From: JAFDCJ01 sp964527835
Lineage (GTDB): Bacteria; Desulfobacterota; Desulfobacteria; Desulfobacterales; JAFDCJ01
Reading direction: 5' to 3'
DNA length: 64,000 nucleotides
Assembly: GCA_964527835.1 (NCBI GenBank)
Contig: CAZGNV010000012.1
Location: forward strand, 1-64,000
The translations under genes and the position numbers were made by a program. Under the pieces are notes generated by a model. That model was not told the origin of the DNA. It did not search any database and was given only the letters and a program-made list of their open reading frames with translations. Positions 43,855 to 52,300 of this stretch are shown here, piece by piece. Positions within the stretch are counted from its first letter, which is position 1; the number at the start of each line of letters is the position of its first letter.

Positions 43855-43877
43855 CTTAATTTGTTTTATAAATCAAG
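43855..43877. promoter_or_regulatory. Candidate MarR operator upstream of the sulfur-relay operon
   Basis: CTTAATTT-N7-AAATCAAG is an 8-bp inverted repeat with one mismatch, 30 bp before the DsrE2 start. A similar half-site, CTTAATCAAA, lies before the marR gene (about 44514-44523). Size and AT-richness fit MarR operators; binding is inferred. Confidence 0.4.
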
Positions 43878-44016
43878 TAGTTCTGCCAAATAGCGCCTTT
43901 TTTCGTACATATCATGAACCTTAAGCGCAAAATTTTTTTCAGCTGTCCGAATTGATGAATATCATTTGGCTTTGCCATTGTCTTTTCAACCTGTTCCTGT
44001 GCCGGCCTTGACGGCT

Positions 44017-44505
44017 TTAAACCATCAATTCCTTTACCGACTCCATGGAGGCCTTCAAAATATCCAGATTGGTCAGCATTGCCTGGCGCTGGTCGGGTTC
44101 CATCCGGCTGAGCACCTGGGCATGGATGTGGTCAAGAAACTCCTGGATTTCATTGACCTTATTTTGTCCAAGCGCTGTCAGACTCAGTAAATTGACCCTG
44201 GAATCTTCAGGATCCTTGATGCGTTGAACCAATTTTTTTTGCATCAAACCCTCAATGATTTTTGAAACGCGGCTTTTGACCACGTTCATCTGGTGGGCGA
44301 TGTTCTTGGCCGTCAGGTAGCGTTGTTCACCGAAAAGCATCAGGCACCGAAGTTCCGCGTCCGGCAGCCCAAAGCGCTCGCACTGGTACTGCTGACGCTC
44401 CTGGCAGCACTGGAACAGTTTGGTGATCAGCTGTTGGAAGTTCGCCAGCTGAAAATCCGAGATTTCGTCCGTATCCTTACCGTCTTTGCCGCTTATTTGG
44501 TTCAT
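44017..44505 (-). CDS. MarR-family transcriptional regulator
   Basis: 162 residues. Winged HTH in RYLTAKNIAHQMNVVKSRVS, then KIIEGLMQKKLVQRIKDPED with the wing SRVNLLSLTALGQNKV. A cysteine pair lies near residues 33-34 (FQCCQERQQYQCERFG), which could sense thiols, persulfide or oxidants (inference). Upstream of and co-directional with the DsrE/TusA operon, probably its repressor. Confidence 0.88.
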   Translation of the reverse strand: MNQISGKDGKDTDEISDFQLANFQQLITKLFQCCQERQQYQCERFGLPDAELRCLMLFGEQRYLTAKNIAHQMNVVKSRVSKIIEGLMQKKLVQRIKDPEDSRVNLLSLTALGQNKVNEIQEFLDHIHAQVLSRMEPDQRQAMLTNLDILKASMESVKELMV

Positions 44506-44567
44506 AGCAAGAACTTAATCAAAAAAATTCCCCTGTCAAGTGTTTTTTATGGGGAATAATAAATGAT

Positions 44568-44619
44568 GAAACCGAAAAGGGTTGATGCCGCTCGAAAATG
44601 ACTTTATGCGGCACCGTCA
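44568..44619 (-). repeat. Fragment of the 193-bp element family
   Basis: Read on the minus strand, TTGACGGTGCCGCATAAAGT, then GAGCGGCATCAACCCTTTTC matches the left part of the element at 53624 (TTGACACAATCGTAAAAATT, then GAGCGACATCAACCCTTTTC) in the same order and spacing. The other half is missing. Confidence 0.6.
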
Positions 44620-44663
44620 AAAATGAGCGCCCCGACCCCCGCGAGGCAGGAGGGTCGGGGCGC
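44620..44663 (-). terminator. Rho-independent terminator of the sulfur-respiration operon
   Basis: A 12-bp perfect stem GCGCCCCGACCC (44627-44638) / GGGTCGGGGCGC (44652-44663) is followed on the minus strand by TCATTTTT. It lies about 160 bp after the rhodanese stop codon. Confidence 0.75.
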
Positions 44664-44758
44664 GTGATAAAAGAGCGTGGGGTGCGAGGTGCAAAGCAAC
44701 AAATCGCCAGCCGTAATGCGAAACGCGGTTTCTCGTAGTCAAGGAGGTGCTTCGGGAA

Positions 44759-44791
44759 GGTCTGCCGGCAACACAAAATTGCAGGCAGACC
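44759..44791 (-). repeat. Strong hairpin in the 3' UTR of the rhodanese gene
   Basis: GGTCTGCC-x-GCAA-N7-TTGC-x-GGCAGACC forms two stacked stems (8 and 4 bp) with a single mismatch between them, 30 bp after the stop codon and before the terminator. No T-run follows. Its role could be mRNA protection or processing. Confidence 0.5.
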
Positions 44792-44820
44792 GAACGCTCT
44801 TGTATCCGTTGAAATACCCC

Positions 44821-45933
44821 CTAAGGGGCCTTGATTGTGTACTGCCCGTCCTTGGTAAATTCCACTTCGGCTTCCAGGTAATATACTTTTTTGAGCTCCG
44901 GCTTCATGTCAAGGAGCATGTAGTAGGACTCCCCGCTGCGGGCCCCTGTGGCGCAGACAAACACGATGGGCTTGTCCGTCGGCAGGCTGTCAATTTTTTT
45001 CTCCAGCTGATCCACGGGAATATTGACCGCGGTTTTGAAATGACCGGCTGCAAATTCATCCGGGTCGCGCACATCCACCAGGTAGATGCTGTTCGGGTTT
45101 TCCTTTATGATTTTCTTGAAAGTCGCAATGTCAATGGAGCCTTCTTCCTTGCCGGCCTTTACCGCGACGGCTGCCGGTGCGGCGCCATAGGCTTTTTTCC
45201 AGGCCGGATAACCGGCAGCAAACACCTTGACATTGGTGTATCCCAGCTGTACCGCCCTCCGGGCGGCTTTGTGGCTGAGCTTTCAGGTATAACCGCCGCA
45301 GTAAAACACCAGCAGGGTGTTCTTGTCAGCGGGAAGTTTGCCTTTCAAGGCCTCGAACTGGCTGTCCGGGATGCTGATGGCGGTGGGAATGTGGCCCTTG
45401 TCGTATTTCGGCTTTTTGGGCCGGGAGTCGACAAGCACCATGTCATTTTTGTCAATGTGTTCGGCCACGTATTCCACGGCGACCGCTGCGTAATTGCCCT
45501 TGGTCTTCATCCAGGCCGGAAAACCGGCGGCAAACACCTTGACGTTGGTATAGCCGAGTTTTTCCGCCTTCCAGGCGGATTTGTGACTCAGCTTTCAAGT
45601 GGGCCCGCCGCAGTAAAAAATCAGCAGGCTGTTTTTATCTTCAGGCAGCTTGTCCGTCAGCTTGGCAAACTGGCTGTCCGGAATACTCACCGCCGTGGGA
45701 ATGTGCCCCTTGACATACTTGGGCTTGTACGGCCGCGCATCAATAATCATCACCCCTGCCGGCTGGGGCACCTTGGCGTACTGCTGCACGAAGGCCACAT
45801 CGACGATGTCGTGGAACTGCCAGTCGGCCTTGGCCGGCGCGGCCGCCTTCTGGGTGCCGGCACAGCCCAACACCAGGGCCAGAACCAGCACCATCAGCGT
45901 CGGCAGCCACAGCCTTTTGTTAAATCCAATCAT
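44821..45933 (-). CDS. Triple-rhodanese lipoprotein with two predicted selenocysteines
   Basis: One 370-codon gene interrupted in frame by two TGA codons (45595-45597 and 45283-45285). Reading both as Sec gives a lipoprotein signal (LWLPTLMVLVLALVLGC) and three rhodanese domains. Domains 1 and 2 have the active loop YCGGPT-U-KLSHKSA and YCGGYT-U-KLSHKAA, with Sec113 and Sec217 replacing the second Cys of a C-x4-C pair; domain 3 has VCATGARSGES with only Cys. The sequence after each TGA continues in frame with 19 family-typical codons (KLGYTNVKV). Each TGA is followed 15 nt later by a GC-rich hairpin. Last gene of the Phs-type operon; expected in the periplasm, where it would bind or transfer sulfane sulfur. 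Three separate pseudogene fragments are far less likely. Confidence 0.85.
45252..45266 (-). promoter_or_regulatory. SECIS-like hairpin after the second UGA of the rhodanese gene
   Basis: Minus strand CCGCCC-GGA-GGGCGG, about 16 nt after the TGA, same relative position as the first hairpin, loop GGA. The stem is conserved in position while its bases differ. Confidence 0.65.
45563..45579 (-). promoter_or_regulatory. SECIS-like hairpin after the first UGA of the rhodanese gene
   Basis: Minus strand TCCGCC-TGGAA-GGCGGA, beginning 15 nt after the TGA. The loop contains GG, as bacterial SECIS apical loops do. Confidence 0.65.
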
Positions 45934-45969
45934 GCATTACCTCCTTTGGTTGGTGGTTGACGGCTTTTC

Positions 45970-46605
45970 TTAGCCGAATGTTTTCCAGTATTCCGGCGCC
46001 ATGTGCTCCCCGCCCGGCAGGGTCGGCTCCCGGGGCCAGTCCAGGGGCAACGTTCCCTGGCTGTAGTAGATCTGGGGCTTGGTGTTCACCCGGGGGTTGA
46101 CCACCCGTACCAGTTTTTCTTTTTCAAGCAGCTGACTGACTTTGCTGGCCGGGTCATTGAGATCGCCGAAAACCCGTGCCCTGGTGGGGCAGGTCTCCAC
46201 GCAGGCCGGCTCTTCACCGCGTTTGATCCGGTGTTCACAAAAATCGCATTTGTCGGCCCGGCGGGTGGCTGGATTGCGATAGCGCGCCTCGTACGGGCAG
46301 GCCGTCACGCAGTTGCCGCAGCCGATGCATTTGAGCGGGTCGATGACCACCAGGCCGTCGGCCTGTTTGTAGGTGGCCCCCACCGGGCAGGCTGCCACGC
46401 AGGAAGGCTCCTCGCACTGCATGCACTGGCCCGGTTGAAACTGGGTCCGCCGGCCCTCCAGACCGCCGGTGTGTCTGACCCAGTTGCGCCAGAAGCCTTC
46501 GGGCACGTCGTTTTCCACCTTGCAGGCAATCATGCAGGCCTTGCAGTCAAAGCATTTGAAGGTGTCGATCACGATGCCATAGTTCGGTGTTTGACTCTGT
46601 GTCAT
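45970..46605 (-). CDS. Phs/Psr-type Fe-S subunit of the molybdopterin reductase
   Basis: 211 residues from the ATG after GAGGAAAAACC; an ORF extension to 46668 lacks a ribosome site. Four cysteine groups (CFDCKACMIACKVEN, CMQCEEPSCVAACPVGA, CIGCGNCVTACPYEARY and CDFCEHRI...CVETCPTRA) bind four [4Fe-4S] clusters as in PhsB, PsrB and DmsB. No own signal peptide, so it is probably exported together with the TAT-bearing catalytic subunit encoded just upstream, 73 bp away. Confidence 0.9.
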   Translation of the reverse strand: MTQSQTPNYGIVIDTFKCFDCKACMIACKVENDVPEGFWRNWVRHTGGLEGRRTQFQPGQCMQCEEPSCVAACPVGATYKQADGLVVIDPLKCIGCGNCVTACPYEARYRNPATRRADKCDFCEHRIKRGEEPACVETCPTRARVFGDLNDPASKVSQLLEKEKLVRVVNPRVNTKPQIYYSQGTLPLDWPREPTLPGGEHMAPEYWKTFG

Positions 46606-46677
46606 GGTTTTTCCTCTTAAATGCACATTTAACTCAAAGCAGCAAACAAAATACGGATAGACCCGCACTGCGGGCTG

Positions 46678-48879
46678 TCAGCTGTGAGCGGTGAGCTTTT
46701 TTACCGTCACCATGGTTTGATGCATGGCCATGTTGCCGGAAATTTCGTCGCTGTAATCCTCCAGGACTTCCGCAATGCAGGCACCCTGGCCGTAAACTCT
46801 GGACAGCCCCCGGGAGAGCACGCCAAACCCGGTGGCCATGTATACCGTATCCGGACGGGTTTCTTTTGTCAGGCGCACTTTCAGCTTGCCTTTGCCCGCG
46901 GAGCTTGCCACCTCCACCTGGTCGCCCGGTCGAATCGACAGCCTGGCAGCGGCTGCCGGATGCAGCCACAGGGTGTTTTCCGGCTCCAATTCGAACAGCA
47001 GGGCATTGTTAGTGGTCGAACCCTGGGTAATATAGGCGTCGCGGCCCACCACCAGCCGGAACTTGCCCTGGGGAACTTCCCGGGGCGGCCGATAGACCGG
47101 CATGGGGTCGAGGCCCATGTCCGCATAGCGCTTGTTGTACAGTTCGATCTTCTTGGACATGGTTTTAAACACCTTGCCCTCATAGACGCCGTAGAGTTTA
47201 TCGTGTTTATAGTAAACCCCGTCTTTTTTGAGGGCCGCCATGGCCTCCGGCAACGTCTTGAGCTGCTGCCGCCGGTACTCTTCCATGGTAAAATCAAAAA
47301 ACTCCCCCAGGTTCAACCGTTGGGCCAGCCCGGTCACGATCTCCAGCATCGGCCGGGATTCAAACAGGGGCGGTACCACCGGGTCGCGGGTCACCACGCA
47401 GGCGCAGGCCGAGGATCCCTGCAGCCCGGAGGCCGGATCCTGCCGCTCCAGGTAACTGGGGGCCGGCAGCACCAGATCCGCCATCCAGGCCGTGTCGCTC
47501 ATGGTGATATCCACCGTCATCATGAAATCCAGCTTGTCGATCATCTCGATGGTTTTGCGTCGGTTGGCGCCGGTCTGCAGGGGATTGGTTTTATAGGTAA
47601 ACCAGCCCTTAATGGGATAGGGTTTGCCCTCGATGACAGCGTCCCGCGTCAGCTTGAAAGAACCCTCTTCGTCGAACATCATCTTCGCCATGCCGGCATC
47701 CACCCGTTCCTCCGGATTATCGTCATACCACGGCGCTTCCACGCCTGGTGACTTGAGGCCCACCTTGCGGGCCGCGGTCATTCCTCCCGGGCGATCCCAG
47801 TTTGCCAGCAGGGCGTTGACAATGGCAAAGCTGCGGCGGATCTGGGTGGAATCCTCGTAGTCTGAGCTTCTGCGCCCCGGATAGACCATGGCAGCCGGAG
47901 CGGCCGCGGCCAGTTCGCGGGCGATGCGCCGAATGTCCTTGGCCGCGATCTCGCATTCCGCCGCCGCCCATTCCGGCGTGTAGGACTGAACATGCGCTTT
48001 GAGGCGGTCGAAACCATGGGTTTTTTCAGCGATAAACTTGGCATCGTAAAGCTTTTCATTGATGATCACATGGGCGATGGCCAGGAAAAAGGCCATGTCG
48101 GTGCCGGGCTTGATGGGATGCCACTCGTCGGCCAGGGCGGCGGTTTTGGTAAACCGGGGATCCAGAACCACCAGCTTGCAGCCCTTGCGCATGGCCGTCA
48201 TCATATCGATGCTGTCCGGGGTGACCAGGGCTTCAAAGCGGTTGGCACCGGCCATGATCACATATTTGCAGTGGAGCATGTCCGGATGGGGCACTTCCCC
48301 GAAGGTGTCCAGAAAAGCCCGATTGCGGCTGAGCAGGCAGTTGGACTCGTGGGAAATGACATTGTAGGAACCGAAGACTTCGGCAAACCGGTGAACAAAC
48401 CGGGACTGCAGATCGGTGCCGGCCATGAAAAGCACCCCGCAGCGGGTATACTGGTCGGCAATTTTCTGCAGTTTTTCGGCCGCATGGTCCAGGGCCTGGT
48501 CCCAGGTCAGCCGCTGCCACTTGCCCTCCCCCCGGGCGCCTTTTCTGAGCAGCGGGTATTTGAGGCGATCCGGGTCATAGAGCTGTGCGATGCCCGCATT
48601 TCCCCGGGCGCAGAGCATGCCCCGGGATTTTAAAAACTTGGGGTTGGGATCCAGCTTTTTCACCACACCGCCTTCCACACGGGCGATCAGTCCGCACTTG
48701 TTAAAACACATGTCACAGACTGAATAAAACTTTTGCACCCCGGCATCCCCGGTCTTTTGGCCGGCCGGAACCAGAGCGCTTAAAATCCGGGCCCCCCCGA
48801 CCGCGGCCGCGGCCGTCGCCCCGGCGGAAACCTGCAAAAACTTGCGGCGGGTCATTGAACCATTGATTTTAACCGGCAT
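46678..48879 (-). CDS. Thiosulfate/polysulfide reductase-type molybdopterin catalytic subunit
   Basis: 733 residues from the ATG preceded by GGAGAA. A twin-arginine signal (MTRRKFLQVSAGATAAAAVG) directs export. [4Fe-4S] ligands are Cys55, Cys58, Cys62 and the Cys of SRGMLCARGNAG. The probable Mo ligand is Cys in SHESNCLLSRNRA, as in PhsA/PsrA-type enzymes. The C-terminal dinucleotide-binding domain includes LRVGRDA-like RLVVGRDAYITQGSTTNNAL and PGDQVEVAS. The likely substrate is a sulfur species (polysulfide, thiosulfate, tetrathionate) given the rhodanese, DsrE/TusA and OTR-like partners, but arsenate- or other oxyanion-type family members share this architecture. Confidence 0.88.
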   Translation of the reverse strand: MPVKINGSMTRRKFLQVSAGATAAAAVGGARILSALVPAGQKTGDAGVQKFYSVCDMCFNKCGLIARVEGGVVKKLDPNPKFLKSRGMLCARGNAGIAQLYDPDRLKYPLLRKGARGEGKWQRLTWDQALDHAAEKLQKIADQYTRCGVLFMAGTDLQSRFVHRFAEVFGSYNVISHESNCLLSRNRAFLDTFGEVPHPDMLHCKYVIMAGANRFEALVTPDSIDMMTAMRKGCKLVVLDPRFTKTAALADEWHPIKPGTDMAFFLAIAHVIINEKLYDAKFIAEKTHGFDRLKAHVQSYTPEWAAAECEIAAKDIRRIARELAAAAPAAMVYPGRRSSDYEDSTQIRRSFAIVNALLANWDRPGGMTAARKVGLKSPGVEAPWYDDNPEERVDAGMAKMMFDEEGSFKLTRDAVIEGKPYPIKGWFTYKTNPLQTGANRRKTIEMIDKLDFMMTVDITMSDTAWMADLVLPAPSYLERQDPASGLQGSSACACVVTRDPVVPPLFESRPMLEIVTGLAQRLNLGEFFDFTMEEYRRQQLKTLPEAMAALKKDGVYYKHDKLYGVYEGKVFKTMSKKIELYNKRYADMGLDPMPVYRPPREVPQGKFRLVVGRDAYITQGSTTNNALLFELEPENTLWLHPAAAARLSIRPGDQVEVASSAGKGKLKVRLTKETRPDTVYMATGFGVLSRGLSRVYGQGACIAEVLEDYSDEISGNMAMHQTMVTVKKLTAHS

Positions 48880-48940
48880 ATCCAATTCTCCAGCTGATTT
48901 GTTGACAAAATTGCAGCCCATCACGGAAAGCGCAATTCAA

Positions 48941-49036
48941 ATCCGCATTCCACATTCCGCCTTCCCACTTCCCACTTCCACATTCCGATTTCCGACTTTC
49001 AGCTTCCACCTTCCGCATTCCGACTTCCAAATTCCA
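48941..49036 (-). repeat. GGAAG/GGAATGC degenerate array, longest copy
   Basis: About 96 bp of GGAA-based words, minus strand GGAATTTGGAAGTCGGAATG, then GGAAGTGGGAAGTGGGAAGG. It lies between the cytochrome stop and the reductase start, in the same orientation relative to transcription as the copies at 4684 and 23341. Confidence 0.7.
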
Positions 49037-49037
49037 A

Positions 49038-49367
49038 TCACTGGCACTTCGCCGGCGAGGGGGAGTCAAAAGCGTGCCCCCACAGATGGGCATAAATATC
49101 GGTTCTGTCTTTTTCCGACAGTTTGGCCCATTCCTGTTTGCACGGCAGCTTATCGATATTGTTGAAAACTTCCTCCCACTGAGCCTGGGTCTTATCGATG
49201 GGGCTCAGGGGTTTGGCGCTGCCGTTTTCAACGTGACAGGTGCGGCAGTTCTTGCGGTACAGGTATTTCCCCTTGCGGGCATTGCCCTTGCCGCCGGCCA
49301 GGGTCAGACCGATGAAACCGAAAACGAAAATCAGCACAATTAATATGGAACCGATACGTTTGAACAT
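49038..49367 (-). CDS. Small periplasmic monohaem cytochrome c
   Basis: 109 residues: Sec signal (SILIVLIFVFGFIGLTLAGG), a single haem site NCRTCHVENG, and possible axial Met-free C-terminus, so the sixth ligand may be a His in YAHLWGHAF. A second Cys occurs in LPCKQEW. It probably carries electrons between the fused NrfD-cytochrome and the molybdopterin reductase. AGGAGGA precedes the ATG. Confidence 0.88.
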   Translation of the reverse strand: MFKRIGSILIVLIFVFGFIGLTLAGGKGNARKGKYLYRKNCRTCHVENGSAKPLSPIDKTQAQWEEVFNNIDKLPCKQEWAKLSEKDRTDIYAHLWGHAFDSPSPAKCQ

Positions 49368-49384
49368 GAGAAATCCTCCTTTTA

Positions 49385-52300
49385 TTATTTTTTCCCAAAC
49401 AACAGTTTGGTAAATCGTCCGCCTGTTTCAATGGGGTCACCGGCATACCCCAAGGCCTTGAAGTCAATGTAGTTGCTCTTGCCGGTCAGTTCCTGAACGT
49501 CACTGCCGTGAGCGGCCATCACCCTGAAATCAATGCCCTTATGGGCCAGAGCGCTGAAATCCACGCCGGGTTTTTGCTGGTGGCAGCGGCCGCAGGACGG
49601 TTCCTTGGCCAGGGTCGGGTGGCACTCCGCACAGGAAAGGGCGTATTGCTTGGGCATCACCTCGTGGGTCAGCCCCCAGTACATCCGGGTTTCAACAAAC
49701 TCGTATTGGCCGCTGTACTCCAGCCCGGCGGCCTGCATGCCCTCTTCGGCGGCCTTGTTCCAGTCCCAGTGCTTCCAGTACCCTCCCCACAGCTTGGGGG
49801 CGATCAGGTACTTGTAAACGGCGTCGCTGATCTGCTTGCCGCCGTGAATTTTAAAGGGATAAATCCGGGCCGCCGGATCCTCCAGGCTGCCCACCGGCTT
49901 GGTCAAATCAGTAACCCCGTTTTCGTTGATGCGATCGCCCAGCAGGTAGCGCTTGACCGTGCCGTTGTACCAGGCATAGGTGGGCTTGACGGCTTCCTTC
50001 CAGCGAAAGCTGCCCTTCTTCTTATTGTAGGTGGGCATGCCATACTTGTCCCTGCCGGGCTTGATGTCCTGACCGGCCGTCGACCAGTCCCAGTAGACCT
50101 TGGTGGGCTTGCTTTTGGCGTACAGCGGGATGTGGCAGGTCTGACAGGCCACGTGCTTGGTGTGCCGGTTGAGGTGAAAATCCACCAGTTCCGCTCCGAT
50201 GTGGGGTCTGTCCGTGTGACAGTACTCGCAGGACAGATCGCCTTCCACGGCCGCCACGGAAACACTGCGCCCCGAGATCATGTGGTTGCGCGTCTTGTGG
50301 CAATACTGACACCTGAAATCCATTCCTTTTTCATCGACCCCCATGTGGACATCATGGTCACCGCTGGGATCCAGCAGGGCCGAATTCATATCCCCGTGCT
50401 TGATCGAATCGCCGCCGCCGCCGCGGAAATGACAGTTCATCCCGCAGGTCGCCCGGCTGGGCCGTCCCACATTTTTAGCCACCATGACCAGATCGACGTT
50501 CTTTTTGGGAAAACCGGCCCCGGGAGGGGCTTTCTTATAGGTTCCGGTGGTATCGTGGCAGACCAGGCAGTCGATACGGCCCATGTCGTTGAAATCGAAA
50601 TCAGCGTCCTTCCAGCCGTAGCCGATATGACAGCTGGTGCACCGGGGCCAGTTGCCGTTAAGGTTAATACAGAAATTATTGATGGTATTGCTGCGCTTGC
50701 CGAGATCAATGCGTTTTTCCTGGCCCACCGTGTAAGGCGAAGGCCCCTGCCACTTCCAGTGGGCGGTTTTCAGAATCGCATGACCCTCGTTGGGGTGACA
50801 GGAAAGGCAGTTGGCGGTTACCGCCAGGGCATCCACCTCCCCGTCCAGCTGGACCAGTTGCTGGTGATCGGGAACCTTCTTGGCATGGCAGGCCAGACAA
50901 TCCGTGGGGGCCCGGGTGTCCAGGGTCCGGGCGATGGGACCGCGCACCATGGCGCTGTAAATCACCGGGCCCCGGATATGTGGCACCTGCTCGGCCTCCT
51001 GGTGGCAGTCCATGCACAACTGATGATAGGCGCCCTTGAGCCCGGGGGTGTTCAGCTGCTTGGGGTTGAAGGGACGATCGTGGCAGACCGAACAGCTGAC
51101 CGGCACCTCCTGTTTTTGCTGCAGCAGGGCCATGGTCACTGGTTCGCCGTATTTATCCCCCTCTTCGCGCGGCATTCGGTGATGGCAGATGCTGCAGTCC
51201 CGCAGCACATTGGCATGCTTGCCGTGCATGAACCGCACCGCTTCGTAAATGTCGCTGTAGCGATTGACCACCGCGCTGTTGAGAATCCGCAGCTTGGGCG
51301 CATCGTCAATGGACGGCACCACCTCTTCAAAAACCGGCAGCGGGGTTTTGACAGTCTCTGCAGCGCTCTGGGCTGCATCCACCCGGCCATGCCAGCCAAA
51401 GGTCACCGCCAGGGCGAACAGGGCCAGCACGGTGGTGGACATCTTCTTGGGCTGCGCTCCGAGCACCGGAAAAATGAACACGAACACCCGGTACAAAAAC
51501 ATGAGGGTGGCGATCAGCCCCACGGTGATGAACACCTCGCCCAGGGCCGGGAAGTATTGTTCAATCATGTACGGCGGAGTGTAGCTGGTGACAAAAACGT
51601 TGATGCGGTTGAGCAAAATGCCCAGCACCCAGATTGTGGAGGCGAAAAACAGCCAGCCGGCGGATTCGCGCACCCGTCTGAACAGCAGCAGCACAAAGGG
51701 CAGGATAGCGCCGAAAAGCACTTCCACCACAAAGGCATTGGTCTGGAAAGTGCCGTCGAGCAGGTAGACGTATGTGCCGCGCACGATCATGTCCCCAATC
51801 TTGAACACCAGGTAAATGCCCATCAAAAGCGGCATGAATTTGGCCAGCGGGGTGAGCACCTCCATTTCCGGCCGCCGGTTGAAGGACTTGGCCACGACAA
51901 TGGATTCAAAGGTCACCATGGGGTAACCGGCGGCAAAAGCCGACAGTAAAAACAGCAGCGGCAAGATGGGGGTGTACCACAGGGGGTGGACCTTGTACGG
52001 GGCGATAAGCATCAGCGATCCCAGACTCGACTGATGCAGACAGGACAGCACAATGCCGGCAATGATGAAAAAAAACATCACCTTGCCAAGAATCCTGTCA
52101 GCGATGGCAAGCAACCCTTCCACGGCACCGTTTAGGGCCGACAGGGGCCCGGGCAGCCGCACCCGCCCCTTGAAGCGTTCGATGACGATGGGGATAAATT
52201 CGATGTACAGTACATGCAGGTAAATCATCACGCACATGGCCACTTCAAACAGCACCGAGTTGCCGTTGTGATTGAAGATGGGACTGGTGATGTTCCAGTA

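Noticed and set aside
44821..45933. Three separate rhodanese fragments or a double nonsense pseudogene
   Set aside because: Both interruptions are TGA, both at the same conserved Cys position, both followed by a hairpin, and the frame is kept; chance mutation does not explain this.
44677..45960. 427-residue plus-strand ORF over the rhodanese gene
   Set aside because: It spans the region only because the true minus-strand gene contains TGA codons; no domains are visible in it.
49508..51949. 813-residue plus-strand ORF opposite the NrfD-cytochrome fusion
   Set aside because: Antisense shadow; the minus strand carries thirteen haem-binding motifs, and this frame has none and no ribosome site.
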